Positions 1-10,284 of a DNA stretch of 64,000 nucleotides are shown piece after piece. How positions within the stretch are numbered: position 1 is the stretch's first letter; each line of letters begins with the position of its first letter. The notes under the pieces are model-generated. The model saw only the letters and a program-made list of their open reading frames with translations. It made no database searches and was not told the origin of the DNA. The stretch is from Hydrogenophaga sp. (lineage in GTDB: Bacteria; Pseudomonadota; Gammaproteobacteria; Burkholderiales; Burkholderiaceae_C). The stretch is from the NCBI RefSeq assembly GCF_025699295.1, contig NZ_JAILWB010000023.1:1-64000 (forward strand), written 5' to 3'. The translations under genes and the position numbers were made by a program.

Positions 1-66
1 CCGGTGCCGGTGCCGGTGCCGGTGCCGGTGCTGGTGCTGGTGCTGGTGCTGGTGCCGGTGCCGGTG
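1..66. repeat. Hexanucleotide tandem repeat, 11 copies of c(c/t)ggtg, encoding an (AP)n linker on the minus strand
   Basis: Direct reading of the sequence. Confidence 0.95.
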
Positions 67-607
67 CCGCTGCGGTCTGAATCTGGCACGACTTGTACAC
101 GTTCGGGACGGGATCCCTGCCGAAATAGCCGCTCGTGCACAGACCAGCACTGTTCACGGTCTTGAACAGCCAGCGATCTCCTGCGCCATAGCGCACGTTT
201 TTCATTCCCGAGAAATTGAAAGTCTCGTGCTCGTTAGCCACTTTGGTCCAGGTGGCAGTGTCAGGTGCAGGTGCAGGTGCAGGTGCTGGTGCTGGTGCAG
301 CGGCGGCCTGAGTCTGGCACGACTTGACGACGTTGGGAGCCGGGTCCCGACCGAAATAGCCATTGGTGCACAAACCGCCACTGCTCACGGTCTTGTACAG
401 CCAGCGGTCGCCTGCGCCATAGCGCACGCTTTTCGTTCCGGAGAACTTGAATATCTGGTGTTCGTCGGCCACTTTGGTCCATGAGGCCGTGGCCGTCTGG
501 GCATTCACAGGACTGGCGGCCATAGAAAGCAGCACCGCGCAGGCGGCCATCAGGCTGCCCTGCGGTGGGCGGGAGAACTTGCGGGAAGGAGTCTGTAAGT
601 GATTCAT
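1..607 (-). CDS. Secreted modular repeat protein, C-terminus truncated by window edge; two near-identical ~55-aa modules joined by (Ala-Pro)n linkers
   Basis: Manual translation from ATG (complement of 605-607): MNHLQTPSRKFSRPPQGSLMAACAVLLSMAASPVNAQTATASWTKVADEHQIFKFSGTKSVRYGAGDRWLYKTVSSGGLCTNGYFGRDPAPNVVKSCQTQAAAAPAPAPAPAPAPDTATWTKVANEHETFNFSGMKNVRYGAGDRWLFKTVNSAGLCTSGYFGRDPVPNVYKSCQ...; signal peptide with NAQ-A cleavage; open to the window edge so absent from the ORF track. Confidence 0.8.
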   Translation of the reverse strand, partial: MNHLQTPSRKFSRPPQGSLMAACAVLLSMAASPVNAQTATASWTKVADEHQIFKFSGTKSVRYGAGDRWLYKTVSSGGLCTNGYFGRDPAPNVVKSCQTQAAAAPAPAPAPAPAPDTATWTKVANEHETFNFSGMKNVRYGAGDRWLFKTVNSAGLCTSGYFGRDPVPNVYKSCQIQTAAAPAPAPAPAPAPAPAPAPAPAP

Positions 608-1054
608 GAACAAGGAAGAAAAGCAGGGGGCAACATCAAGACGCTGACGGAGCTGCACTGGTTTTGCAGCGCAGCCCATGGGTCCGGAGCAGGGCGTTGC
701 AGGGGTCACAAAGAGCACCTTCATGCACGCCGCGGGACGAACAAGAAGGAAGGTCGGGGTGGAAGATCACGCTCCACTCGTAAGTAGTTTCGGCCAGCAG
801 AGAGAGCGTGATAACTCTCACACGGATGGACGGATGTGCGCGAAGCGTGGAAGGAGTATTGCCCGCCGAACGACATCGGAGTCGGTACAGACGGTGTGGA
901 TTGGTAACTAAATTCCAATCGCAAATACCACCCCCAGGTGAGCGCGCGGCCACCGTCGAACCCATCGGCAGGGTGTCTGGTAACAGGGCATACCTTTTGA
1001 CACACCGCCGGGGCCCGTTGATCCGCCACGGCCCATCTCGCTCACAATACCGCC

Positions 1055-1972
1055 ATGCAGAAAGTCCTCAGCCTCATCGGCGCACCCACCGACATCGGCG
1101 CAGGCGCGCGCGGCGCCTCCATGGGCCCCGAAGCCCTGCGGGTGGCCGGGCTGGCCGCCGTGCTGGAGATCCATGGACTGCAGGTGGTCGACCGGGGCAA
1201 CCTCAGTGGCCCGACCAATCCCTGGCTACCACCCACCGAGGGCTATCGCCACCTGAATGAAGTCGTGGCCTGGAACCAGACCCTGCATGAAGCCGTGCAC
1301 GCCGAACTTGCGCTGGGCCGCATGCCCATCGTGCTCGGTGGCGACCACTGCCTGGGACTGGGCTCCATCAGTGCCGTGGCGCGCCACTGCCGCGAGAGGG
1401 GCAAACAACTGCGCGTACTGTGGCTGGATGCGCACGCCGACTTCAACACCGCCGCGCTCACGCCCAGCGGCAATATCCACGGCATGCCGGTGGCGCTGCT
1501 GTGCGGCATGGGGCCGCCGGCACTCACGGGGATCGGCGGCACGACGCCCGCCATCAATGCCAGCGTGGTGCGGCAGATCGGCATCCGCAGCGTGGACGCG
1601 GGCGAGAAGCGCCTGGTGCATCAGGCCGGGCTGGAAGTGTTCGACATGCGCTACATCGACGAGATGGGCATGCGCCACACGATGGAGCAGGCGCTGCAGG
1701 GCCTGGACGACAACTCCCACCTGCACGTGAGCTTCGACGTCGATTTCCTGGACCCCGAAATCGCGCCCGGCGTGGGCACCACCGTGCCCGGTGGCCCGAC
1801 CTACCGCGAGGCGCAGCTGTGCATGGAAATGATTGCCGACACCGGCCGGCTCGCGTCACTCGACGTGATGGAACTCAACCCGGCGCTGGATGTGCGCAAC
1901 CGCACCGCCGTGCTGGCGGTGGACCTGATCGAGAGCCTGTTTGGCAAGTCGACGCTGATGCGGAAGAACTAA
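1055..1972 (+). CDS. rocF: Arginase
   Basis: GGDHCLGLGS and DAHADFN metal-binding motifs, SFDVDFLDPEIAPGVGT; ureohydrolase family. Confidence 0.93.
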   Translation: MQKVLSLIGAPTDIGAGARGASMGPEALRVAGLAAVLEIHGLQVVDRGNLSGPTNPWLPPTEGYRHLNEVVAWNQTLHEAVHAELALGRMPIVLGGDHCLGLGSISAVARHCRERGKQLRVLWLDAHADFNTAALTPSGNIHGMPVALLCGMGPPALTGIGGTTPAINASVVRQIGIRSVDAGEKRLVHQAGLEVFDMRYIDEMGMRHTMEQALQGLDDNSHLHVSFDVDFLDPEIAPGVGTTVPGGPTYREAQLCMEMIADTGRLASLDVMELNPALDVRNRTAVLAVDLIESLFGKSTLMRKN

Positions 1973-1995
1973 GGTTGTAACCTTATTACAACCTT
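1971..1995. terminator. Perfect 10-bp stem hairpin AAGGTTGTAA-CCTTA-TTACAACCTT between convergent genes
   Basis: Inverted repeat overlapping the rocF stop codon; no clear T-run, so terminator role is provisional. Confidence 0.45.
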
Positions 1996-2022
1996 AGTGC
2001 GACTTTGTCGAGGCAGTGACAG

Positions 2023-2322
2023 TCAGCTCTTGCCCACCAGCTCGAGGTGCTCCACCACCGGCGGCTGGGCGAAGAACGGGCCGACGATGGCACGCCACTG
2101 GGCAAAGGCATCCGAACCACGAAAGCCCACTGTGTGGTCCTCCAGCGTTTCCCAGTAGATCATCAGCAGGTAGCGCCCCGGGCTTTCGATGCTGCGGTTC
2201 ACCTTGAAGCCCTTGAAGCCCTTCGACTTCGCGACCACCGTGGTCACACCGCGCAAGATGGCCTCTTCAAAGGCTGAGCTCTTCGTGGGGTCGATGCGGA
2301 TGTCCGCGTGTTCGAGAATCAT
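2023..2322 (-). CDS. Antibiotic biosynthesis monooxygenase (ABM)-domain protein
   Basis: [22 protein letters not shown]...[16 protein letters not shown]-like ferredoxin-fold pattern. Confidence 0.75.
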   Translation of the reverse strand: MILEHADIRIDPTKSSAFEEAILRGVTTVVAKSKGFKGFKVNRSIESPGRYLLMIYWETLEDHTVGFRGSDAFAQWRAIVGPFFAQPPVVEHLELVGKS

Positions 2323-3973
2323 GGTGCTGCTCCTGGTTCGGCTGGCGTGTGGCAAGGCGGTCCTCGCGCATCATATCGACCGCCTTTTCCGCCATCATGA
2401 TCACCGGGGCGTTGGTGTTGCCACCCACCACGCTGGGCATGACCGAGGCGTCGACCACCCGCAGGCCGGCCACGCCGTGCACACGCAGCCGCGCATCCAC
2501 CACGTCCATGGGGCCGGGTCCCATCCTGCAGGTGCCCACGGGGTGGTAGATGGTGTCCGCATGGTTGCGGATGAACTGCTCGATCTGCGCATCGCTCTGC
2601 GCTTGCGCCGACGACGCCGATTCAGTGCCTCCATGGCGCGCCAGTGCCGGCTGCTGCAACAGCCGCCGCATGACCTTGAAGCCGCGCACCAGACGCACCA
2701 TGTCGTCGGCATCCTGCAGAAACGCGGGGTCGATCAGTGGCGCCACCTGAGGGTCGGTGCTGGCCAGGCGCAGCGTGCCCCGGCTCTTCGGGCGCAACAG
2801 GCAGACGTGGCACGAATAGCCGTGGCCGAATACCGTCTTGCGACCATGGTCGACCAGTTTGCCGACGACAAAGTGCAGCTGCAGGTCCGGGATCGCTTCC
2901 TCAGGTGTGCTCCTGATGAAGCCACCGGCCTCGGCGAAGTTGGTCGTGAGCATGCCACTGCGCTGGCGCCGCCACTCGAAGATGCCGCGCACGGTGCGTG
3001 CCATGCCGGTGAGCGATATCCCGAACAGGTCCCTGACCTTCGGCGCGTTGACCACGATCACCACATCCACGTGGTCGTGCAGGTTCTCGCCCACACCCGG
3101 CAGGTCGTGCACGACACGCACGCCGAGTTCATCCAGATGCCGTGCCGGACCGATGCCCGAGAGCATGAGAAGTTGCGGTGAACCGAAGGCGCCCGCGCTC
3201 GAAACCACTTCCCCGCCCTCCTTCAGCCGCAGGATCTGCAGTGGCCCGCGCCCGGCATTGCCCCGGTATTCGACGGCCACGGCACGCGCCGTGCCACCGT
3301 CCTCGATATCGGTCACGATGCGGGTCGTCAGCGCGTTGGTGATCAGTTGCAGGTTGGGCCGGTCCAGGTGTGGCGAGAGATAGGCCTTGGCGGCGCTGCA
3401 GCGCTCACCGTTGCGGTGCGTGACCTGGTAGGCACCCACGCCCTCCTGCGCGGGACCGTTGAAGTCGCGGTTGTGCGGGTATCCGGCCTGCACACCGGCC
3501 TCGATGAAGGCGGGCAGGAACGGGTTCGGACTGCGCAGGTCCATCACGTTGAGCGGTCCACCCTGGCCATGCCAGGCGTCGGCACCGCGCTCGTTGTGCT
3601 CTGCGCGCTTGAAGTACGGCAGCACGTCGGCGAACGACCAGCCGGGGTTGCCCTGCGCGGCCCAGTTGTCGTAATCGCTGGCATGGCCGCGCGCATAGAT
3701 CATGGCGTTGATCGAGCTGGAGCCGCCCAGCACCTTGCCGCGCGGCTGGTAACCCCGTCGGCCGTTCAGGCCGGGTTGCGGCACGGTGCCATAGCCCCAG
3801 CCGTTGAGCTCGAACTTCGCCATGGCCGCCAGGCCGGCCGGGCAATGGATGAGCACGCTGCTGTCGGGCGGGCCGGCCTCGATGAGGGCCACACGGATGG
3901 CGGGGTCTTCACTGAGGCGGGACGCGAGCACGCAGCCGGCCGAACCGCCGCCCACGATGATGTAGTCGAACAT
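2267..3973 (-). CDS. GMC family FAD-dependent oxidoreductase (choline/alcohol dehydrogenase-like)
   Basis: [24 protein letters not shown] Rossmann motif; [20 protein letters not shown]-terminal HPVGTCRMG. Confidence 0.92.
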   Translation of the reverse strand: MFDYIIVGGGSAGCVLASRLSEDPAIRVALIEAGPPDSSVLIHCPAGLAAMAKFELNGWGYGTVPQPGLNGRRGYQPRGKVLGGSSSINAMIYARGHASDYDNWAAQGNPGWSFADVLPYFKRAEHNERGADAWHGQGGPLNVMDLRSPNPFLPAFIEAGVQAGYPHNRDFNGPAQEGVGAYQVTHRNGERCSAAKAYLSPHLDRPNLQLITNALTTRIVTDIEDGGTARAVAVEYRGNAGRGPLQILRLKEGGEVVSSAGAFGSPQLLMLSGIGPARHLDELGVRVVHDLPGVGENLHDHVDVVIVVNAPKVRDLFGISLTGMARTVRGIFEWRRQRSGMLTTNFAEAGGFIRSTPEEAIPDLQLHFVVGKLVDHGRKTVFGHGYSCHVCLLRPKSRGTLRLASTDPQVAPLIDPAFLQDADDMVRLVRGFKVMRRLLQQPALARHGGTESASSAQAQSDAQIEQFIRNHADTIYHPVGTCRMGPGPMDVVDARLRVHGVAGLRVVDASVMPSVVGGNTNAPVIMMAEKAVDMMREDRLATRQPNQEQHHDSRTRGHPHRPHEELSL

Positions 3974-4128
3974 GTCTGTCTCCATGGGGTCGCGCGTCCG
4001 CAAGGGTGCGCGACAATCATCGGGCAAGGTAGCACGCCCCCCGCTGCCGGTTTAGGCATCACCGCCTAGGAAAGACACACCGGCGACGCCGGGTTTACAC
4101 CGATTTTTTGAACAGGAGCAGCGACTTC

Positions 4129-4980
4129 ATGAACAGCATCAACACCGTCGGCATCATCGGCTCGGGCACCATGGGCAACGGCATTGCGCAGGCCTGTGCC
4201 ACCAGCGGCATCCGCGTGGTCATGGTCGACATCGCCCAGACCGCGGTGGACAAGGGCCTGGCCACCGTGGCTGGCAGCCTGGACCGCCTGATCAAGAAGG
4301 AGAAAATCACCACGGCCGACAAGGACAAGGCGCTCGCGCTCATCACCGGTTCGACGAACTACGACGACCTCAAGAGCGCGCAACTGGTGATCGAGGCCGC
4401 CACCGAGAACGAGGGTCTGAAGCTCAAGATCCTGCAGCAGCTCGACGGCCTGCTCGCGCCCGATGTGATTGTCGCCACCAACACCAGCTCGATCAGCATC
4501 ACCAAGTTGGCCGCGGCCACGCAGCGCCCCGACCGCTTCATCGGCATGCACTTCTTCAACCCGGTTCCCATGATGGCGCTGGTGGAAATCATCCGTGGCC
4601 TGCAGACCAGTGACGCAACGCACGACGCGGTGAAAGCACTGGCCCAGGCCCTGGGCAAGTCGCCGATCACGGTGAAGAACGCGCCCGGCTTCGTGGTCAA
4701 CCGCATCCTGGTGCCCATGATCAACGAAGCCTTCTTCGTGCTCGCCGAAGGCCTGGCCACGCCCGAGGACATCGACGCCGGCATGAAGCTCGGTACCAAC
4801 CAGCCCATCGGCCCGCTGGCGCTGGCCGACATGATCGGCCTGGACGTGTGCCTGGCGGTGATGAACGTCTACATGGCCGAGTTCAACGACAGCAAGTACC
4901 GCCCTGCCCCGCTGCTCAAGGAAATGGTGGCCGCAGGCTACCTGGGCCGCAAGACCGGGCGCGGCGTCTACAGCTACTGA
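4129..4980 (+). CDS. 3-hydroxybutyryl-CoA / 3-hydroxyacyl-CoA dehydrogenase
   Basis: VGIIGSGTMGNGIAQ; HFFNPVPMM; GFVVNRILVPMINEA. Confidence 0.93.
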   Translation: MNSINTVGIIGSGTMGNGIAQACATSGIRVVMVDIAQTAVDKGLATVAGSLDRLIKKEKITTADKDKALALITGSTNYDDLKSAQLVIEAATENEGLKLKILQQLDGLLAPDVIVATNTSSISITKLAAATQRPDRFIGMHFFNPVPMMALVEIIRGLQTSDATHDAVKALAQALGKSPITVKNAPGFVVNRILVPMINEAFFVLAEGLATPEDIDAGMKLGTNQPIGPLALADMIGLDVCLAVMNVYMAEFNDSKYRPAPLLKEMVAAGYLGRKTGRGVYSY

Positions 4981-5936
4981 CCGGCTGCGGTGCGCGGCCA
5001 GGCGCCCAGGCCATCGAGGTGGGGCGACCGCTCGGCCACACCCCAGCGCAGCGGCAAGGTCCCCTGCACCCGCCGCACATGCGTCACCCGCATGCGCAAC
5101 AGGCGCAGCGCGCCGTCGAAGGACGCGAGTTCGGCACCGTCCCACAGCACCCGTGCCTGCACCGCGAGGTACAGCAGGTCGCCGCGCTCGAAATCCATGA
5201 ACAGCAGACCCGCCGCAGGGTGCACGGCAATGTTGCCCAGGGTGTTGAAGAAATGGTTGCCCATGAAGTCGGGCACGGTCAGCACATCACCTTCCAGCTT
5301 CACGAAACCCGGTGCGCCGCCCCGGTGCGACACGTCCACGCCATGGCGCGCTTCGCCGCCCGATGCCGCCTCGGGATGGGCGGTGGCGATGTAGAAGGTG
5401 TCGGCCGCGCGGACCAGCTGGCGCGAGGCTTCGTCGAGCACAGGCCCTTCATAAGCCAGCTGCCCGGCGGGCGCCTGGGGCATCCACACGGGTTCGCGCG
5501 CCTGGATGTACTTCGGGCAGTTGCCAAAGCTCTGGCCGACCTCGACCACGAAGCCACCGTCTTCAAGCCTCGCCGTGCCGTTCATGCGGTTGCGCCGGCG
5601 CGTGTGCGGCTGGATGCCGAGCAGGCCCAGTGGCGCACCGTCGTGCAGCGTGGCAACGAGTGGGTCGTTCGGCAAGGGTCGGGCGCGCACGTGCAAGTGC
5701 GTCGGATCGGGCGAGGACATGAAACCGGGCGCACCCGCCAGCACCCCCGCCCAGGGCTGGCCCTGCGCATCCATGCTGCCCACCACCACGAAGGGCAGCA
5801 GACCGAAGAACGCGCGGTGCTGCTCGGGCATGTGGTCGCGCAGCACGCGCGGTCCGATCTGCGCCATCTGCGCCTGCACACCGGCGCGCGCCTGCATCGC
5901 CTGCTCGCCCGCGTGGAAAGCAGCTGCCGCGCTCAT
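4974..5936 (-). CDS. Pyridoxamine 5'-phosphate oxidase-related FMN-binding protein
   Basis: FFGLLPFVVVGSMDAQGQPWAGVLAGAPGF...NHFFNTLGNIAVHPAAGLLFMDFE split-barrel flavin reductase-like pattern. Confidence 0.8.
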   Translation of the reverse strand: MSAAAAFHAGEQAMQARAGVQAQMAQIGPRVLRDHMPEQHRAFFGLLPFVVVGSMDAQGQPWAGVLAGAPGFMSSPDPTHLHVRARPLPNDPLVATLHDGAPLGLLGIQPHTRRRNRMNGTARLEDGGFVVEVGQSFGNCPKYIQAREPVWMPQAPAGQLAYEGPVLDEASRQLVRAADTFYIATAHPEAASGGEARHGVDVSHRGGAPGFVKLEGDVLTVPDFMGNHFFNTLGNIAVHPAAGLLFMDFERGDLLYLAVQARVLWDGAELASFDGALRLLRMRVTHVRRVQGTLPLRWGVAERSPHLDGLGAWPRTAAGQ

Positions 5937-6556
5937 GCCGCCAGGCCCACCGGGGACCGGACCATGGGCACAAAGCCCGGCAAAGCCTCGACGCGTGCCA
6001 GCCAGGCCCTGATGGCCGGGTAAGGCTGCAAGGACACCAGGCCCTCAGGGGCACGCGCCACATAGGCGTAGTGCGCCACGTCGGCCAGCGTGGCGCGGTC
6101 CCCGACCAGAAATGGCGCGCGGCCCAGTTCTTCCTCCATGAACCCGAACAAGGCCTCGGCGCGCGCGATCGCCTCCTGCGGGTCGGTGGGCAGCTTGAGG
6201 AGCTGCACCACGCGTGCGGCAGAGGGCCCGAAAGCCAGCGGACCGGCGGCCAGCGAGAGCCAGCGCTGCACACGCGCGGCGCCGACCGGGTCGCGCGGCA
6301 ACCACTGGCCGGGCGCGTAGCGCGCTTCGAGATAGACCAGGATCGCGTTCGAATCGCTCAGCGTCAGCTCGCCATCGCGCAGCACCGGCACCTGGCCCAG
6401 CGGGTTCATGGCGAGGAATCCAGGCGACTTGTGCTGCTTCAGCGCCAGGTCGACCTCGATGTTCTCGAACGGCAGGCCCAGCAGCGAGAGGAACAGCTCG
6501 ACGCGGTGGCAATGGCCGGAAATGGCGCTGCGGTGCAGCTGGATGGAAGGCTTCAT
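5933..6556 (-). CDS. Glutathione S-transferase family protein
   Basis: SGHCHRVELFLSLLGLPFE; NPLGQVPVLRDGELTLSDSNAILVYL. Confidence 0.9.
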   Translation of the reverse strand: MKPSIQLHRSAISGHCHRVELFLSLLGLPFENIEVDLALKQHKSPGFLAMNPLGQVPVLRDGELTLSDSNAILVYLEARYAPGQWLPRDPVGAARVQRWLSLAAGPLAFGPSAARVVQLLKLPTDPQEAIARAEALFGFMEEELGRAPFLVGDRATLADVAHYAYVARAPEGLVSLQPYPAIRAWLARVEALPGFVPMVRSPVGLAA

Positions 6557-6574
6557 GGGTGACTCCAGGGTGGG

Positions 6575-6589
6575 GAAGATGCGATCTTC
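6575..6589. promoter_or_regulatory. Perfect palindrome GAAGAT-GCG-ATCTTC in the divergent GST/LysR intergenic region
   Basis: Direct reading. Confidence 0.4.
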
Positions 6590-6658
6590 TTTGCTGCACA
6601 CACATTCACAAATACCCCTTCACGCACATCACTGCTCCTGAAATCGGTTTAATGGCGC

Positions 6659-7564
6659 ATGGACAAGTTCCGCGCCATGGCCACTTTCGTGCAGATCGCC
6701 GACGCCGGCAGTCTCACCGCCGCGGCGTGGTCCATGGGCGCCTCGCTGCCGGCGGTCGTGCGGCTGCTCGCCGCCTACGAGGCCGATCTCGGCGTGCGTC
6801 TGTTCAACCGCACCACGCGCCGCATTTCGCTCACCGAAGAGGGCCGCCGCCACCTCGAGAGTTGCCGTCAGCTGCTGGCCGCCGTCAACGATGCCGAAGC
6901 CGACCTGAAAAACGACGCTGCCGAGCCCACCGGCCTGCTCACCGTCACGGCACCGGTGCTGTTCGGCCAGATGCACGTGGCACCCATCGTCACGCGCTTT
7001 GCGCAGCAAAACCGCCAGATGCGCTGCCGCGTGACGCTGCTGGACCGCGTCGTGAACCTGCTCGAGGAGGGCATCGACGTCGGCATCCGCATCGGACAAC
7101 TGCAGGACTCCAGCCTCGTCGCACTGCCGCTGGGCGAGATGCGACACGTGGTGGTGGCCAGCCCCGCGTTCCTGCGCGAACACGGACGGCCATCGCACCC
7201 GAACGACCTGCTCAAAGCCAATTGCGTGCGCGTGATCGATCACACACCGACCTGGGGCACCTTCCGCGACGGGGGAAAGACCCTCAGGCTCAGTGTCCAT
7301 GGCAACCTCGAGTTCAATCACATTGCGCCCGCCGTGCAGGCCTGTGCGGCGGGCGCGGGTTTCGGCCGGTTCCTCTGGTACCAGGTCGCTCCGCTGTTGA
7401 ACACCGGGGAACTGCAAGTCGTGCTGGAGGGCTTTGAAGACGCGCCCCGGCCCATCCATGTGGTGTACCCCCACGCCCGCTTGCTGCCCGCGCGCACACG
7501 CGCCTTCATCGATTTCATCCGCCAGGAACTTCGGGATTTTGTGCCCGGAAACAAACCACCATGA
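6659..7564 (+). CDS. LysR family transcriptional regulator
   Basis: MDKFRAMATFVQIADAGSLTAAAWSMGASLPAVVRLLAAYEADLGVRLFNRTTRRISLTEEG N-terminal HTH. Confidence 0.93.
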   Translation: MDKFRAMATFVQIADAGSLTAAAWSMGASLPAVVRLLAAYEADLGVRLFNRTTRRISLTEEGRRHLESCRQLLAAVNDAEADLKNDAAEPTGLLTVTAPVLFGQMHVAPIVTRFAQQNRQMRCRVTLLDRVVNLLEEGIDVGIRIGQLQDSSLVALPLGEMRHVVVASPAFLREHGRPSHPNDLLKANCVRVIDHTPTWGTFRDGGKTLRLSVHGNLEFNHIAPAVQACAAGAGFGRFLWYQVAPLLNTGELQVVLEGFEDAPRPIHVVYPHARLLPARTRAFIDFIRQELRDFVPGNKPP

Positions 7565-8970
7565 CCTCTCCAGCATTCGACTTCGATCTCTTCGTCATCG
7601 GCGGTGGCAGTGGCGGCGTGCGCGCCGCGCGCATGGCCGCACAGCGCGGTGCGCGCGTGGCACTCGCCGAGGTGCTGGGAACCGACGGCCTCGGGGGCAC
7701 CTGTGTGAACCTGGGCTGCATCCCGAAGAAGCTGTACAGCTATGCCGCGCACTATGGCGAGGCCTTCGGGGAGTCGCACGGCTTCGGTTGGGAGAGCACG
7801 CCCCCCGTCTTCAACTGGTCCACGCTCAAAAAGAACCGCGCGCAGGAAATCACCCGCCTCAACGGGGTCTATGGCAACCTGCTGCGCGGTTCGGGCGTGA
7901 CGGTGTTCGACGCCTTCGCGCGTGTCACCGGCGCGCACGGCATCGCGCTGGCCACGCTCAACGCCGACGGTTCACCCGGCCACCAGGAATTCACCGCGAA
8001 GCACATCCTGATCGCCACCGGCGGTACGCCGCACGTGCCGCACTTTGTCGGTCGAGAACACGTGATCACCTCCAACGACATCTTCGACATCGAACCCTTT
8101 CCGAAGCGCCTGGTGGTGGTGGGCGGCGGGTACATCGCCTGCGAGTTCGCGTCCATCTTCAACGGCCTTGGATCAAAGGTGGTGCAGCTCTACCGCGGCC
8201 AGCAGGTGTTGCGGGGTTTTGACGACGAGGTCCGTCATTTCGTGGCCGGTGAAATGGTCAAGGCCGGGGTGGACCTGCGGCTGAACGCGGATGTGGTCGA
8301 TGTCCGCAAGACCGCGGACGGCCTGCGCGTGGAATGTGATGGTGGCGCCGTGCTGACCGCCGACGCGGTGCTGTACGCCACCGGGCGCGTGCCCAACGTG
8401 AAGGACATGGGCCTGGAGGCGGTGGGCGTGGCCCAGGGAGCGCAGGGCGAGGTGATCGTCAACGAACGCTACCAGAGCAACGTGCCGAGTATCTTTGCCA
8501 TTGGCGACGTCACGAACCGGGTGCAGCTCACGCCGGTGGCGCTGGGCGAAGCCATGGTGGTGGTTGACCAGCTCTTCGGCCCGGCCGCCGGCAAGGCCGC
8601 GCGCAGCATGGGCTACGAGTTCATCCCCACGGCCGTGTTCACGCACCCGAGCATCGGCACCGTGGGCTACAGCGAACAGGCGGCGCGCGAAAAGTTCGGC
8701 GCCGTGACCGTCTACCGAAGCGAATTCAAAGCGCTCAAGCACACGCTCTCCGGGAGCGGCGAGCGCACGCTGATGAAGCTCGTTGTGGACAGCGCCAGCG
8801 ACCGCGTGGTGGGCCTGCACATGGTCGGCGCCGACGCCGGCGAAATCGTGCAGGGCTTCGCCGTGGCCATGAAGGCGGGCGCCACCAAGGCGGTGTTCGA
8901 CAGCACCATCGGCATCCACCCGACGATGGCCGAGGAGTTCGTGACCATGCGCGAGCCGGTCAGGGCCTGA
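7561..8970 (+). CDS. gor: Glutathione-disulfide reductase
   Basis: GGTCVNLGCIPKKLYSYAAHY redox motif; IGIHPTMAEEFVTM C-terminus. Confidence 0.92.
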   Translation: MTSPAFDFDLFVIGGGSGGVRAARMAAQRGARVALAEVLGTDGLGGTCVNLGCIPKKLYSYAAHYGEAFGESHGFGWESTPPVFNWSTLKKNRAQEITRLNGVYGNLLRGSGVTVFDAFARVTGAHGIALATLNADGSPGHQEFTAKHILIATGGTPHVPHFVGREHVITSNDIFDIEPFPKRLVVVGGGYIACEFASIFNGLGSKVVQLYRGQQVLRGFDDEVRHFVAGEMVKAGVDLRLNADVVDVRKTADGLRVECDGGAVLTADAVLYATGRVPNVKDMGLEAVGVAQGAQGEVIVNERYQSNVPSIFAIGDVTNRVQLTPVALGEAMVVVDQLFGPAAGKAARSMGYEFIPTAVFTHPSIGTVGYSEQAAREKFGAVTVYRSEFKALKHTLSGSGERTLMKLVVDSASDRVVGLHMVGADAGEIVQGFAVAMKAGATKAVFDSTIGIHPTMAEEFVTMREPVRA

Positions 8971-10228
8971 GGAACCACAGCAGGGCCACACCCAGCAGGG
9001 TGTGTACCCACAGCCCGGGAGCGAACCAGGCCAGGTAGCGCGCACCGCCCGCCACTCCCGCGGTGACGCTCTTGCTCAGCGCATGCACCGCCAGCGCCAG
9101 CATCACCGCCAGGCCGGCCTGGGCGGTGGGCTGCGACGCGATGAATACCGCCGCGAGCGCCGAATGCAGGTCGGCCAGCGCGCCCAGCAGGGTACCGGTA
9201 TACAGGCCGGCCGTGCCCAGCCACAGCTCCAGCCCGTGCACCAGCGCCTGCACGCCGGTGAGCAGCACGGCCACCACCGCCGCGCCCTTCAGACTGAACA
9301 TGCGTTCGTCATCGCCTTGCGCACGGGGGGTGGGCGTCTGCGCGGGCTCCACCCCGGTCGCCGTGCCGCGCACCAGCCAGGCACCCCAGGCCGCGGCCAG
9401 CGCGGCCGCCGCCAGCGCAGGCAACCAGAGCACCGGCAGCCACGAGGGCTGCACGGCGACGGCCACCAGCAACAGTTGCAGCTGGGTCGACACGCAGGAC
9501 AACAGTGCGCCACCTGCCATCATCCGCGCGCCCGATGGGCCTTCCCGCACCAGCAGCCCCAGGCTGGCAATGGTGGCGGTACTGGACACGAAGCCCGAGG
9601 CCAGCGAGGACAGGGCCACCGCGTGGCGCGCGCGCAGCAGCCGGCGCCCCAGATGGGCGAGCGACTGCACGGCCAGCAGCAGCGCGAGCAACTGCACCAC
9701 GATGTGCGGGTTGAGTACCGGACCCCACAACGGGCGATCGGGCACCAGCGGCAAAGCCACGAGCACCAGCGCGGCCAGCACGATGCCGTCGCGCACCTCG
9801 GCCGGCGTCAACCAGTGCCGCACAAACCTGTGCATGTGCTCGCGTCCCGCCAGCACCACGGTCAGGCCCGCGGCCATCGCGGCGGCCAGCGGCAACTGCC
9901 AGGCGCACAGCACGCCGATCAGGTAGGTCAGCACCAGTGCCACCTCGGTGGTCACCCCCGGATCGTCCGAGCGGTCGCGCCAGTACGCCACCACCGTGAG
10001 TGCGGCGACGAAAGCCGCACCGGCCACCACGACGCCCGTGATCTGCGTGAGCGCCGCGGCCGCGCCCGTGACGCACACCAGCGCGAAGCTGCGCAGGCCG
10101 GCCAGGGCACGGCCCGGGCCTTCGCCCTTGCGGCGCTCACGCTCCAGGCCGATCAGCAGGCCACAGCCCAACGCGGCGGCCAGGGTGGCTGCCGCGCCGG
10201 TCAGGGCGGGTGTGGCGGCATCGGGCAT
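8960..10228 (-). CDS. MgtC/SapB-DUF4010 family membrane protein
   Basis: GCGLLIGLERERRKGEGPGRALAGLRSFALV, multiple hydrophobic segments. Confidence 0.82.
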   Translation of the reverse strand: MPDAATPALTGAAATLAAALGCGLLIGLERERRKGEGPGRALAGLRSFALVCVTGAAAALTQITGVVVAGAAFVAALTVVAYWRDRSDDPGVTTEVALVLTYLIGVLCAWQLPLAAAMAAGLTVVLAGREHMHRFVRHWLTPAEVRDGIVLAALVLVALPLVPDRPLWGPVLNPHIVVQLLALLLAVQSLAHLGRRLLRARHAVALSSLASGFVSSTATIASLGLLVREGPSGARMMAGGALLSCVSTQLQLLLVAVAVQPSWLPVLWLPALAAAALAAAWGAWLVRGTATGVEPAQTPTPRAQGDDERMFSLKGAAVVAVLLTGVQALVHGLELWLGTAGLYTGTLLGALADLHSALAAVFIASQPTAQAGLAVMLALAVHALSKSVTAGVAGGARYLAWFAPGLWVHTLLGVALLWFLRP

Positions 10229-10284
10229 GCGGTTTCCTCGTCGGTGCGTGCGGCGCGGACACACCACCACGCCACAATAGCACC

